Assembly (NCBI RefSeq): GCF_019697375.1
Contig: NZ_JAHCDI010000004.1
Coordinates: forward strand, 3,521,324-3,585,323
Direction of reading: 5' to 3'
Source: Micromonospora tarapacensis
GTDB lineage: Bacteria; Actinomycetota; Actinomycetes; Mycobacteriales; Micromonosporaceae
Length of the DNA: 64,000 nucleotides
Below, piece by piece: positions 30,688 through 42,910 of this stretch (position 1 is the first letter of the stretch; each line of letters opens with the position of its first letter). The notes beneath the pieces are model-generated. The model was not told where the DNA came from. It saw nothing but the letters and a program-made list of their open reading frames with translations, and ran no database searches. A program made the position numbers and the translations under genes.

Positions 30688-30871
30688 GCTGTCTCAATGC
30701 TCCTTCGCATCGGGGGCCACGACGCGGGAGCTGTGCGGACGGCCGGTCTTCGATCGAAGCGCCCGGGACCGCCGGCGGGATGCCGGGGTGCCCGGAGGCC
30801 ACTACCGGAGACCGGTACGCCGACGGCTCCCCTGTCTTGGGTGTCACGGCCCGTTTCTCAGGTGGGACGCC

Positions 30872-30906
30872 GACGGGGGAGCGGCCTGGTCGGCCACTCC
30901 CCCGTC
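30872..30906 (-). terminator. rpsO-pnp intergenic hairpin
   Basis: GACGGGGGAG pairs perfectly with CTCCCCCGTC (10 bp) and an inner GGCC/GGCC extends the stem. It begins four bases after the rpsO stop, matching the partial terminator between rpsO and pnp known in other bacteria. The remaining 184 bp before the pnp start hold no gene and form the pnp leader. Confidence 0.75.
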
Positions 30907-30909
30907 ACG

Positions 30910-31179
30910 TCACCGGCGCAGGCCGAGCCGCTCGATGAGCGACCGGTAGCGGTGGATGTCCTTCTTCTGGACGTAGTTGAGCAACCGACGGCGACGGCCG
31001 ACCAGCAGCAGCAGCCCGCGGCGGCTGTGATGGTCGTGCTTGTGCACCTTCAGGTGCTCGGTGAGGTCTGCGATCCGCTTGGTGAGGACCGCGACCTGCA
31101 CCTCGGGCGAACCGGTGTCGCCCTCGACGGTCGCGTACTCCTCGCGGATCTTGGCCTTGCTCTGCTGGTCGAGCGCCAT
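30910..31179 (-). CDS. rpsO: 30S ribosomal protein S15
   Basis: An 89-aa protein matching the S15 family end to end: [40 protein letters not shown] and [11 protein letters not shown]. It binds the 16S central domain. It lies between ribF and pnp as expected. Confidence 0.98.
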   Translation of the reverse strand: MALDQQSKAKIREEYATVEGDTGSPEVQVAVLTKRIADLTEHLKVHKHDHHSRRGLLLLVGRRRRLLNYVQKKDIHRYRSLIERLGLRR

Positions 31180-31354
31180 GTTCTCCCTGTTCCAGTGGAT
31201 TGGATCGATGCTGTCCGTCGGGCCGGGCTAGGGCACCGGTGACGGACGGTCCTCGCGCCCGCGGCGTCGAGCAGGCATGCGAGGCCCCGCGTCGGTCAGC
31301 CGACGTCCCTGCCAGCCTACCAGCACCTCGTCCGGCTCGTCCGGACGAGCCCCC

Positions 31355-32284
31355 TCACCCCAGCACCCGGCGAGTCCGTTCGACGTCCTCGGCGATCTGC
31401 GCGACCAACGGCTCGATCGCGTCGAACCGCACCTGCCCGCGCAGATGCGCCACGAAGTCCAGCGCGAGCCGCTCGCCGTACAGGTCGCCGTCGAAGTCCA
31501 GCACGTACGCCTCGACCCGCCGCTCCCGGCCCGAGAAGGTCGGGTTGGTGCCGACCGACACCGCGGCGGCGTGCGACCGCCGCTGTCCCCGACGGATCAT
31601 GCGGGCGGCGTAGACGCCGTCGGCGGGGACCGCCGCGTACCGGTGGCAGAGCAGGTTCGCGGTCGGGAAGCCCAGCTCACGCCCACGCTGATCGCCCCGA
31701 ACCACCACGCCTTCCAGCCGGTGCGGGCGGCCCAGCGCGACGGCCGCCGCGGTCACGTCACCCGCGTCGACGCAGGAGCGGATGTACGTCGAGGAGAAGA
31801 CCGTGCTGGCCTCGGCCACCAGCGGGGCACCCTCGACGGCGAAGCCGAACGTGCGGCCGAGCCGCTCCAGCAGCGCCACGTCACCGGCCGCCCGGTGCCC
31901 GAACCGGAAGTTGTCACCCACCACCACCAGCGCCGCGTGCAGGTGCTCGACCAGCACGTCGTGCACGAACGCCTCGGGGGAGATCCGGGAGAACTCGGGT
32001 GTGAACGGCACCACACAGAGCACGTCCACGCCGAGGGCCTCGATCAGCTCCGCCTTGCGGGCCGGCTCGGTGAGCACCGCGGGGTGGGAGCCGGGCCGGA
32101 CCACCTCGGCCGGGTGCGGATCGAAGGTGAGCACCACCGACCGCACGCCCCGCTCGCGGGCCCGGGCCACGGCGTGCCCGATGGCCGCCTGGTGCCCCTT
32201 GTGCACGCCGTCGAAAACGCCGATGGTGACGACGGACCGCCCCCAGCCACCGGGTGCCGCGTCGTACCCACGCCACCGCTGCAT
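31355..32284 (-). CDS. ribF: Bifunctional riboflavin kinase/FAD synthetase
   Basis: A 309-aa enzyme making FMN and FAD. The N-terminal adenylyltransferase domain shows TIGVFDGVHKGHQAAIGHAV and the STYIRSC motif; the C-terminal riboflavin kinase domain shows LGFPTANL and the VSVGTNPTF region. The ATG at 32284 has GGAGGAG six bases upstream, which decides the start. It follows truB, separated by 44 bp. Confidence 0.96.
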   Translation of the reverse strand: MQRWRGYDAAPGGWGRSVVTIGVFDGVHKGHQAAIGHAVARARERGVRSVVLTFDPHPAEVVRPGSHPAVLTEPARKAELIEALGVDVLCVVPFTPEFSRISPEAFVHDVLVEHLHAALVVVGDNFRFGHRAAGDVALLERLGRTFGFAVEGAPLVAEASTVFSSTYIRSCVDAGDVTAAAVALGRPHRLEGVVVRGDQRGRELGFPTANLLCHRYAAVPADGVYAARMIRRGQRRSHAAAVSVGTNPTFSGRERRVEAYVLDFDGDLYGERLALDFVAHLRGQVRFDAIEPLVAQIAEDVERTRRVLG

Positions 32285-32328
32285 GCTGCTCCTCCGCTGT
32301 TGTCCCGCCGGCCGTCGGCGGCCCGGCT

Positions 32329-33213
32329 TCAGGCCGGCGCGAGCACGACCTCCGCGCGGGCCCGGCCGGTCCGCTCGCTGACGATAGCGATCAACCCGCC
32401 GGCCGGGTCGAAGACCGCGTACGGCCCGGCGACGCCGACCGCGTCGAGCGGTCCGCCGTGGGAGAGCACCTTCGCCTCGTCGGCGGTGGCGTCCCGGCGC
32501 GGGAAGAAGCGCTCGGCCGCGACCGCGAGCGGCAGGCCCACCACCTCGGGCGCGCGCTGCTCCAACTCGTCGAGGGTAGTGGCCTCGGCGAGGGTGAAGC
32601 CGCCCACGGCGGTCCGCCGCAACGCCGTCAGGTGCCCGCCGACCCCCAGCGACAGGCCCGCGTCGCGGGCGACGGCCCGGATGTACGTGCCGGTCGAGCA
32701 GGACACGTCGACGTCGACATCCACCACGTCGGGCTGGTCGCGCCGGAGCGCCAGCACATCGAGCCGGGACACGGTGACCCGTCGGGCCGGCAGGTCCACG
32801 GCCTCTCCGTCGCGGACCCGCTTGTACGCCCGCCGCCCGTTGATCTTGATGGCGCTGACCGCGCTCGGCACCTGGTCGAGCTCGCCGGTCAGCGCGGTCA
32901 GCGCGGCCCGGATCGCCTCGTCGGTGAGCGTCCCGGCCGGCGTGGTGGCGATCACGTCGCCCTCGGCGTCGTCGGTGACCGTGGCCTGACCGAGCCGGAT
33001 GGTGGCGGTGTAGCTCTTGTCCGCACCGATCACGTACGTCAGCAGTCGGGTGGCCCTGCCCACACCGAGCACCAGCACCCCGGTTGCCATCGGGTCGAGC
33101 GTGCCCCCGTGACCGACCCGCCGGGTACCCGCGAGCCGGCGGATCCGCGCCACGACGTCGTGCGACGTGATGCCACCGGGCTTGTCCACCACGATCAGAC
33201 CGTCTCTGCTCAC
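32329..33213 (-). CDS. truB: tRNA pseudouridine(55) synthase
   Basis: A 294-aa enzyme making pseudouridine 55 in the tRNA T-loop. Family motifs are GLIVVDKPGGITSHDVV, the catalytic-Asp motif GHGGTLDPMATGVLVLG, and KSYTATIRLGQATVTDDAEG. The GTG at 33213 fits the family N-terminus; long in-frame upstream sequence is antisense to the next gene and was excluded. It is divergent from a small membrane protein gene across 144 bp. Confidence 0.95.
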   Translation of the reverse strand: MSRDGLIVVDKPGGITSHDVVARIRRLAGTRRVGHGGTLDPMATGVLVLGVGRATRLLTYVIGADKSYTATIRLGQATVTDDAEGDVIATTPAGTLTDEAIRAALTALTGELDQVPSAVSAIKINGRRAYKRVRDGEAVDLPARRVTVSRLDVLALRRDQPDVVDVDVDVSCSTGTYIRAVARDAGLSLGVGGHLTALRRTAVGGFTLAEATTLDELEQRAPEVVGLPLAVAAERFFPRRDATADEAKVLSHGGPLDAVGVAGPYAVFDPAGGLIAIVSERTGRARAEVVLAPA

Positions 33214-33357
33214 GACGTGCAAGCCTGCCAGACCCGCACCGCCGGCCGAGCACCGGACGTCCGGCTCGAAAACGGGATGTACGCAGTGGTACCACCCTGC
33301 CACGATGGCCACATCGGCGGCCGTGAACGCCGGGCCACGGACCACGGGGAGAACGAG

Positions 33358-33678
33358 ATGACCACGGACGGCAACCGCACCGGGGTGCGGCAGCCCGAGG
33401 AGCAGGTGCACCCGCGCACACCCGACCGCCCGACCGCCTTGCCCTCCTGGATGCTCGACCCGCCGCCACCGAGGCGGACCCTGGGCGTCCGGCTGGCCGA
33501 GGCCGTCGCCGCCCTGCCCGGTGCCGGATGGGTCCGGCGCCGCTGGTGGGCCTGGCAGCGGCGGCAGCGCCTCTCCCAGCGGTATCCGAACACCGTCAAG
33601 ATCCTCGCCGTGATCGTCTCGTTCGTGGTGATCCTCATCCTGGTGCTGTCCGCGCACGCCCTCTACGGCCTCGCCTGA
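33358..33678 (+). CDS. Single-pass small membrane protein
   Basis: A 106-aa protein with a polar, Pro-rich N-terminus, a basic stretch (WVRRRWWAWQRRQRLSQRYP), then one C-terminal helix (about residues 79-102, ILAVIVSFVVILILVLSA). The topology suggests a cytoplasmic N-terminal region anchored by its tail. The ATG at 33358 follows GGGGAG. Its stop is immediately adjacent to the convergent MATE gene stop with no gap. Confidence 0.7.
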   Translation: MTTDGNRTGVRQPEEQVHPRTPDRPTALPSWMLDPPPPRRTLGVRLAEAVAALPGAGWVRRRWWAWQRRQRLSQRYPNTVKILAVIVSFVVILILVLSAHALYGLA

Positions 33679-35030
33679 TCACACCGGGACGCCGCCGGAG
33701 CGGGGTTCGGACCGGATCGCACCGGTCACCGCCCAGGCGCCGGTGCGCAGCCGCAGCAGCAGGCCGACCAGGCGGATCACGGTGAACAGCAGCAGGCCGG
33801 CCCAGATGCCGCCGAGGCCGAGATCGAAGACGTGGGCGAGCCAGATCGCCGGCAGGAAACCTCCCAGCGCACCGGCCACGGTGAGGTTGCGCAGGTACTC
33901 GATGTCACCCGCGCCGATCAGCACCCCGTCGAGGGCGAACACCACGCCGGCCAGAGGCAGCATCGCGGCGAACCAGGGCCAGGCCACCAGCGCCTGCTCG
34001 TGCACGGCCTCCTCGGGGCTGAACCAGGTGGGCACGACGCCGGCACCGACCGCCGCGAGCACGGCGAACGCCGTACCGCAGACCGCGCCGAGCCCGGCGA
34101 CCCGCCGGGCCAGCGCGCGGGCCGCCCGTCGTCGTCGGCGCCGAGTGCCGCGCCGACCAGCGCCTGCGCGGCGATGGCCAGCGCGTCGAGCACCAGCGCC
34201 GCGAAGAACCAGAGCTGTACGGCGATCTGGTGGGCGCCGACGGCGGCGGCACCGAAGCGGGCGGCGACCGCCGTGGCGGACAGGAAGCTGACCTGGAAGG
34301 CCACTCCCCGGATCAGCAGATCGCGGCTGAGCACCAACTGCTGGCCGATGACCCGGGGGCGTGGGCGCAGCGCCACCCGTTCGGAGATCAGCGCGGCGGC
34401 GAAGAGCGCGCCGGAGAGGGTCTGCGCGATCACGTTCGCCACCGCCGAGCCCACCAGCCCCATCCCCACCGGGTAGACCAGCACCGGGCAGAGCACCGCG
34501 GAGAGCAGGTTGGGGCCGAGGACGAAGGCCAGCGGCCGGCGGGTGTCCTGCACGCCGCGCAGCCAGCCGTTGCCGGCGGCGGCGAGCAGCAGCCCCGGTG
34601 CCCCGAACGAGGCGATCCGCAACCACTGCCCGGCGGCGGTTCCGACCTCACCGCCACCGGCCAGAGCGGCGACCAGGGCGCCGCCGCCGACCTGCATCGC
34701 GGCGACGACCAGCAGACCCGCGCCGAGGGCGAGCCACGATGCCTGGACGCCCTCGGCCACCGCGGCCGAACGGTCGCCGGCGCCGAAACGACGGGCCGCC
34801 CGGCCGGTGGTGCCGTACGCGACCACGGTGCCCAGCCAGGCGGTGAGGGTCATCACCGTCCCGCCGACGGCCACCGCGGCCAGCTGGACCCGGCCCAGAT
34901 GGCCGACGACCGCGGTGTCGACGAGGACGTAGAGCGGCTCGGCGGCGAGGACCACGAGCGCCGGCAGGGCGAGCGCGGCGATCCGGCGCGGCGAGGCGAC
35001 CCGGTCGGCGGCGACGGTGGACTGGCTCAT
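33679..35030 (-). pseudogene. MATE-family efflux transporter (DinF-like), frameshifted
   Basis: Reconstructed as about 450 aa with twelve predicted helices. The N-terminal half (frame ending at 33918) has PLYVLVDTAVVGHLG, LGTVVAYGTTGRAARRFGAG and NLLSAVLCPVLVYP; the C-terminal half (frame ending at 33679) has FSPEEAVHEQALVAW and the last helices. They join as ALGADDDGAARALARRVAG if one G is restored at the C-run 34125-34127. DinF-like MATE genes occupy this place near truB/rbfA in mycobacteria. Probably a sequence error, not decay. Confidence 0.85.
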
Positions 35031-35222
35031 CGCCGCCGATGGTGGCACGCCCCGAGTAAGGGGAGCAAGCTACTGCGCTACTTACCGGCCGGGGATCTCC
35101 ACCGGGCGGCGGGGACTACGGGCCGGACCGGCCACGCGGGCCGGCGCTCCGGGTGCCGGACGAGCGGGCGCGGTGACGCCGTACGCACGGGACGGCTCGG
35201 CGTCACCGCCGGTCGCATCCGG

Positions 35223-35312
35223 TCACTGACGGGTGTCCATGGAGGTCTGCAGGGCGCGGCGGGCCTGCTCGCGGGCCTCGTCGGTGGTCTCGGGCTTGGG
35301 CTTGGCGGGCAT
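35223..35312 (-). CDS. 29-aa hydrophilic microprotein
   Basis: MPAKPKPETTDEAREQARRA is followed by LQTSMDTRQ and a stop. AAAGGGG lies eight bases before the ATG, a strong ribosome binding site. The peptide is helical, charged and free of membrane segments. It stands alone between the MATE and DUF6186-like genes; the 265-bp stretch upstream (35313-35577) holds no other gene. Too short for usual ORF calling; function unknown. Confidence 0.6.
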   Translation of the reverse strand: MPAKPKPETTDEAREQARRALQTSMDTRQ

Positions 35313-35577
35313 GGTGGACCCCTTTCCAGGGCGCGCGCCACCAGGCGCGACGGCGCGTCACGGGCGGTGCTGAGACAGGCACCCGCGGACCGGATCCGGG
35401 GTCACCGGAACGGTGGGTGGGCGGCGTGGTGGCCCGGGTCGGTCGACCCTGACAGAGGCGACGCCGGGTATGGCTCCGCCCCCTGACCTGCGCCGAAGCG
35501 GCGCCGACCGTTTCCCAAGTTATCGTTCAGGTCCACATGGTGCGTGCTGTTCCCGCCATCTGGACGTCAGCTCCCGG

Positions 35578-35790
35578 TCACCTGGCCAGGAAGTGCCAGC
35601 CGATCCACCACCAGAAGCCGAACAACCCGATCCGGCCCACCGGCACCGGGCCCACCTCGTACCGCATGACGTACGCACAGACCTCGCCGAGCGTCGGTAT
35701 CCGTGACCCCTCCCGCCGGGCCAGCCACTCGACCAGACCGAACAGCGCCAACCCGACCAGGAATCCGCCGATCGCCAGTGCCCGAATCAT
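35578..35790 (-). CDS. DUF6186-like small membrane protein
   Basis: About 70 aa. A first helix (MIRALAIGGFLVGLALFGLV) is followed by a charged loop (EWLARREGSRIPTL) and a C-terminal aromatic helix (GRIGLFGFWWWIGWHFLAR), the layout of the actinobacterial DUF6186 family. The ATG at 35790 overlaps the upstream stop (ATGA), so it is translationally coupled to the preceding membrane protein gene. Function unknown. Confidence 0.72.
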   Translation of the reverse strand: MIRALAIGGFLVGLALFGLVEWLARREGSRIPTLGEVCAYVMRYEVGPVPVGRIGLFGFWWWIGWHFLAR

Positions 35791-36197
35791 CGCCGCGCCA
35801 GCCCCCAGAACGCCGACAGCCACGCCAGCCACGCCGCGGATCGGACCAGCCGGTCCTCCAGCAGCGGATCGGCGAGCTGGGAGAAGGTGGGGAAGTCGTC
35901 ACCGGCGGCCGCGAAGAAGGTGGCCCCCTCGAAGATCCCGAAGACCACCACCGGCAGCGTCCACCAGACCGCGCCGGAACTCAGCCGCTGTGGCGCCGGA
36001 CGACGCGGCACCCGGTTGGACAACCCGAGCCAGATCAGCGCCCCACCGGCACCGAACACGTAGACGTTGGCCTCGGTCGAGAAGGACGCGAAGCGACCAC
36101 CGACCAGGGACAGGGCCACGAGCACCGGCACGCAGACGACCGGCCGCTCCCAGGTGCGGGGGGCCTCGACGGTGAGGTCGTGGGGCTGCTCCATCAT
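35787..36197 (-). CDS. Membrane protein of unknown function
   Basis: A 136-aa protein with hydrophobic helices near residues 20-38, 44-58, 75-92 and 118-133. A conserved-looking FEGATFFAAAGDDFPTFSQL segment separates the last two. The start is the first of two tandem ATGs, preceded by GGGGAG at good spacing. Its stop overlaps the next gene start. It lies downstream of the DHH phosphoesterase gene. No family recognised. Confidence 0.68.
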   Translation of the reverse strand: MMEQPHDLTVEAPRTWERPVVCVPVLVALSLVGGRFASFSTEANVYVFGAGGALIWLGLSNRVPRRPAPQRLSSGAVWWTLPVVVFGIFEGATFFAAAGDDFPTFSQLADPLLEDRLVRSAAWLAWLSAFWGLARR

Positions 36198-36259
36198 CCG
36201 ATTCTCCCCGCCCTGTCCCGGTGCCGAAACCCCGACACTCCCCGGAGCTGTCCCTGAAA

Positions 36260-37396
36260 TCACCCCTGCCGGTCGCCGCCGTTCGCCAGGACCGTCGTCA
36301 GCTCCGTCCGGATCCGCTCGACCACCTCGTCGACCGTGCCGCGGCCGGTGAAGCCCGCGGCGAGGCGATGCCCACCGCCGCCCAGGGCGACCGCCACCCG
36401 GCTGACGTCTGTGGCGCCCTTGCTGCGCAGCGAGACCGCCCACAGATCCGGCGCGGTCTGCTTGACCACGCAACTCACATCGGCCTCGGCGGTGCACCGC
36501 ACCGGGTCGATCAGGGCCTCCAGCACGTACGGTCGCTGCTCGTGCCGGGCCAGGTCGTCCAGGGTCGCGTAGGTCCAGACCAGGCCGTGCCCGGCCGCCG
36601 CCTCGGGCTCGAGCCGGGCCCGGCCGAGCACCTCGCCGAAGAGCCGCACCGCGCCGAACGGCCGGCTGTCGAACACCCTCCGGGAGATGTCACCCGGACG
36701 GATCCCGGTGGCCAGCAGGCGAGCCGCCATCTCGTGCACGGCGGGGGTGGTCGCGTCGAACCGGAACGAGCCGGTGTCGGTGCTCAACGCCACATAAAGG
36801 CACTCGGCGATGCCCGCGTCCACCGGTACGCCGAGCCGGTCGAGCAACTGCTCGGCGACCACCGAGGTCGCCGCCGCGGCCGGGTCGACCAGGTTCACGT
36901 CGCCGAAGCCGGTGTTGGAGGCGTGGTGGTCGAGCACCAGGGTGGTGCCCCGGCCGCCCAGCCGGCCGGCCAGCTCGCCCAGCCGCGAGTCACTCGCCGC
37001 GTCGAAGCAGATGATCAGGTCCGGCTCGGCGGCGGCGTCGGACGCCGGCACCAGCAGCTCCAGGCCGGGCAGGCCGCCCAGCGGTTCGGGCACCTCCGGC
37101 GGGCCGGGGAAGGTCGCCTGCAACCGGTGTACGCCGAGCCGCCGCAGCCCGAGCCCGAAGCCGAGCATGCTGCCCAGTGCGTCGCCGTCCGGGTTGACGT
37201 GGCAGATCAGCAGCACCCGGCCGTCGGCGGGCAACTGCCGCACCGCCGCGACCGCGGCGGCCCAGTCGGCCTCCGTCGGCGCGCCCGGCGCCGGCGCGTC
37301 GGCCAGGGCCGGCGCGGCGACCGGTTCGGACTGGCCGGGTGGTGTCACCGCGGCCGGGCCCGCCTTCGTCAGGGCGCCGCCGGAGGAGATCGTCAC
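36260..37396 (-). CDS. DHH/DHHA1-family phosphoesterase (NrnA-like)
   Basis: A 378-aa predicted oligoribonuclease/3'-phosphoadenosine-5'-phosphate (pAp) phosphatase. The DHH domain has HVNPDGDALGSMLGFGLGLR, the DHH triad itself in VLDHHASNTGFGDVN, and VDPAAAATSVVAEQLL. The C-terminal DHHA1 domain has GGGGHRLAAGF, the nucleotide-binding loop. About 50 extra N-terminal residues are Pro/Ala-rich. Its GTG overlaps the rbfA stop (GTGA). The rbfA-nrnA order is common in actinobacteria. Confidence 0.92.
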   Translation of the reverse strand: MTISSGGALTKAGPAAVTPPGQSEPVAAPALADAPAPGAPTEADWAAAVAAVRQLPADGRVLLICHVNPDGDALGSMLGFGLGLRRLGVHRLQATFPGPPEVPEPLGGLPGLELLVPASDAAAEPDLIICFDAASDSRLGELAGRLGGRGTTLVLDHHASNTGFGDVNLVDPAAAATSVVAEQLLDRLGVPVDAGIAECLYVALSTDTGSFRFDATTPAVHEMAARLLATGIRPGDISRRVFDSRPFGAVRLFGEVLGRARLEPEAAAGHGLVWTYATLDDLARHEQRPYVLEALIDPVRCTAEADVSCVVKQTAPDLWAVSLRSKGATDVSRVAVALGGGGHRLAAGFTGRGTVDEVVERIRTELTTVLANGGDRQG

Positions 37397-37884
37397 CGCT
37401 GGTCCCCGCCCCGGGCCTGGTCGGCGCCTTCGTTCACATCGGCGTCACCGTCCCCGGCCTCGTCCTCATCCTCGATGCGGTACGGCTGGGGCTCACCGGC
37501 GTACTCGGCCCGGGCGGCGAGGCGCTGCACCTCGGCGTCGGCGTTGCGGGCCGCGGCGAGCAGGTCGTCGATGTGCTTGACCTGGTCCTGCACGTCGTCG
37601 AGGACGAAGGTGAGGGTCGGCGAGTGGCGCAGCCCGAGAGCCTTGCCGACGGTGCTGCGCAGCAGGCCCTTGGCGCTGTCCAGCGCGGCGGCGGTGCCTG
37701 CCTGCGCCGCTGCGTCACCGAGCACGGTGTAGAAGACCGTGGCGTCGCGCAGGTCGGCGGTGATCCGGGCGTCGGTGATGGTGATCATGCCGAGCCGAGG
37801 ATCCTTGATCTGGCTCCGCACCACCGACGCGACCAGTTCACGCACCCGCTCCGCGTGCCGGCGTACCTTGGCCGGATCCGTCAT
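37393..37884 (-). CDS. rbfA: Ribosome-binding factor A
   Basis: A 163-aa 30S maturation factor with a single KH-like domain (RVRELVASVVRSQIKDPRLG, ITDARITADLRDATVFYTVLG, LRHSPTLTFVLDD), plus a C-terminal acidic tail (EDEDEAGDGDADVNEGAD) longer than in E. coli. The ATG at 37884 follows GGAGGTGG; in-frame upstream sequence was excluded. It is downstream of infB and a DUF503 gene. Confidence 0.94.
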   Translation of the reverse strand: MTDPAKVRRHAERVRELVASVVRSQIKDPRLGMITITDARITADLRDATVFYTVLGDAAAQAGTAAALDSAKGLLRSTVGKALGLRHSPTLTFVLDDVQDQVKHIDDLLAAARNADAEVQRLAARAEYAGEPQPYRIEDEDEAGDGDADVNEGADQARGGDQR

Positions 37885-38029
37885 CTGCGCCACCTCCACG
37901 GCGTCCCGCTGCCGGCCGGAGCCGGTGACGCCAGCGTCACCGGTGCCCGGACCGACCCCAACACCTCGAACCCTACCCGCGCCGCCCGCGCCCGCGCGCG
38001 GGGCGGCAGGTGACGGCACCCGCCACGCT

Positions 38030-38323
38030 TCAGTCGTCGTCGCCGTGCAGCCGACGGCGCACCGACAGCAGCTCGACCTCCGGCCGGCCGGCCACCAGGC
38101 GCTCGCAGGAGTCGAGCACCTCCCGCGCGTGCGCCGCCTCGGCGGCCACCACCGCCACGCCTATCTCCGCCCGCCCGTGCAGGTCGAGCGCGCCCACCTC
38201 GGCCGCCGACACCTCGAAACGCCGTAGCGCGGCGACGATCGGCCGTACGTAGGATCTCTTGGCCTTCAGCGACCGGGAGTCGCCCGGCAGCAGCAGGTCG
38301 AACACAGCAGTTGCGATGAACAT
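38030..38323 (-). CDS. DUF503 (YlxP-like) protein
   Basis: A 97-aa protein matching DUF503 end to end, from MFIATAVFDLLLPGDSRSLK through EVSAAEVGALDLHGRAEIGVAVV. DUF503 genes sit between infB and rbfA in many Gram-positive bacteria (ylxP); a role in ribosome maturation is suspected but not established. Confidence 0.9.
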   Translation of the reverse strand: MFIATAVFDLLLPGDSRSLKAKRSYVRPIVAALRRFEVSAAEVGALDLHGRAEIGVAVVAAEAAHAREVLDSCERLVAGRPEVELLSVRRRLHGDDD

Positions 38324-38356
38324 CGTCTGCGGACACTACCCGCACCCCACCCCACA

Positions 38357-38398
38357 TGATCAAGGGGTTTACGCCGGCCGGCGTAAACCCCTTGATCA
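38357..38398. repeat. Perfect 42-bp palindrome after infB
   Basis: Every base of 38357-38398 pairs with its mirror about 38377.5, giving a 21-bp perfect inverted repeat with no spacer and a TGATCAAGGGG outer half. It lies 16 bp after the infB stop and 33 bp before the DUF503 start. It can act as a terminator or processing site; its length and clean symmetry suggest a dispersed palindromic element. Confidence 0.85.
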
Positions 38399-38414
38399 GT
38401 GCGTCACCGCAGGA

Positions 38415-41426
<3,012 letters not shown>

Positions 41427-41541
41427 TGCACTCCTCACTCCGAGGTCGTGCGGGCAGCACCCGCAGCAACCTCACTCGTGCACTTGAAGCCTGGTCATTT
41501 CTGGGACTTCATCGTGTGCTCATGTCGGTCGTCCTACCTTG

Positions 41542-41850
41542 CTAGCGACCCTCGCCCGGTCGGGTGACCGGACGTGGTGGTTGACGCGTCAGGTACTCCG
41601 CGAGGGCCCCGTCATCCGGGACCCCGGCGACCCGCAGCGCACGCCCGAAGGCACGGCGCCGCACCGCCTGCGCGAAGCAAGCCGGATCCGGGTGCATGTT
41701 CGCTCCCCGACCCGGCAGACTGCGGGCCGGATCGGGTTGGAGGCTGAAGTCAGCCTCGTCACCGATCGCGACGATCCGCAGCAGTTCACCGGCCGGCGCG
41801 CGCCGTCGGCAACCCACACAGGTGCGCTCCGGCCGCGCGCGTCGTGCCAC
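41542..41850 (-). CDS. ylxR: YlxR family RNA-binding protein
   Basis: A 102-aa DUF448 protein: RPERTCVGCRRRAPAGELLRIVA, then GRGANMHPDPACFAQAVRRRAFGRAL, the family signature (GRGAYLHP...C...A..R..F.RAL). It lies 17 bp downstream of nusA and upstream of infB as in most Gram-positive bacteria. YlxR is linked to RNase P and transcriptional control in other species. Confidence 0.93.
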   Translation of the reverse strand: MARRARPERTCVGCRRRAPAGELLRIVAIGDEADFSLQPDPARSLPGRGANMHPDPACFAQAVRRRAFGRALRVAGVPDDGALAEYLTRQPPRPVTRPGEGR

Positions 41851-41866
41851 TGGTGGAAGTCTACCC

Positions 41867-42910
41867 CTAGCTGCCCGACACCGCTCCGCCCGGTTCCCGG
41901 ACGGGATCGGCTGCGGCCCGCCCGGTCGGACCCGGCTGCTCGGCGTCGGAACGGATGTCGATCCGCCAACCGGTCAACCGGGCAGCAAGTCGGGCATTCT
42001 GCCCCTCCCGCCCGATCGCCAGCGAAAGCTGGAAGTCGGGAACGGTCACCCGGGCGGCCCGGTTGGCCAGGTCGACCACCTCCACCCGCAGCGCCTTGGC
42101 CGGGGAGAGGGCGTTGCCGACGAAGGTGGCCGGATCATCCGACCAGTCGATGATGTCGATCTTCTCACCGTGCAGTTCGCTCATCACCGCCCGGACCCGC
42201 TGACCCATCGGGCCGATGCAGGCACCCTTGGCGTTGACCCCCGGCGTGGTGGACCGCACGGCGATCTTCGTACGGTGACCGGCCTCACGCGCGATCGCAC
42301 CGATCTCGACCGTGCCGTCCGCGATCTCCGGCACCTCCAGGGCGAAGAGCTTCTTCACCAGATTCGGGTGCGTCCGCGACAACGTGATCTGCGGTCCACG
42401 CATTCCCTTGGCCACGTGCACCATCACGCAGCGGATCCGCTCACCGTGGGTGTACCGCTCGCCGGGCACCTGCTCCGACTGCGGCAGCACGCCCTCCAGC
42501 TTGCCCAGATCGACGGTGACGATACCCTTTTCGGACCGCGCCTCGTGCGCCTGCACCACCCCGGTGACCAGGTCACCGTCGCGGCCGACGTACTCGCCGA
42601 AGTGCACCTCGTCGGTGGCCTCCCGCAGGCGCTGGAGGATCACCTGCTTGGCGGTCATGGCGGCGATCCGGCCGAAGTCGTGCGGAGTGTCGTCCCACTC
42701 CCGCACCACGGCGCTCTCCGGACTCAACTCCTGGGCGTAGACCAGGGCCGCGCCGGTCTTACGGTCGATCTCCACCCGGGCGTGCGGCTCGGCACCCTCG
42801 GTGTGCCGGTACGCGGTCAGCAGCGCGGTCTCGATCGCCGCGAGGATCGTGTCGAACGGGATCTCCCGCTCGCGCTCCAGTGCGCGCAGCGCCGCGAGGT
42901 CGATGTTCAC
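41867..42910 (-). CDS. nusA: Transcription termination/antitermination factor NusA
   Basis: A 347-aa protein: N-terminal RNAP-binding domain ([20 protein letters not shown]), S1 domain ([21 protein letters not shown]), and tandem KH domains ([37 protein letters not shown]). It lacks the C-terminal acidic repeats of E. coli NusA, as usual in actinobacteria. The GTG at 42910 overlaps the rimP stop. Confidence 0.96.
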   Translation of the reverse strand: MNIDLAALRALEREREIPFDTILAAIETALLTAYRHTEGAEPHARVEIDRKTGAALVYAQELSPESAVVREWDDTPHDFGRIAAMTAKQVILQRLREATDEVHFGEYVGRDGDLVTGVVQAHEARSEKGIVTVDLGKLEGVLPQSEQVPGERYTHGERIRCVMVHVAKGMRGPQITLSRTHPNLVKKLFALEVPEIADGTVEIGAIAREAGHRTKIAVRSTTPGVNAKGACIGPMGQRVRAVMSELHGEKIDIIDWSDDPATFVGNALSPAKALRVEVVDLANRAARVTVPDFQLSLAIGREGQNARLAARLTGWRIDIRSDAEQPGPTGRAAADPVREPGGAVSGS

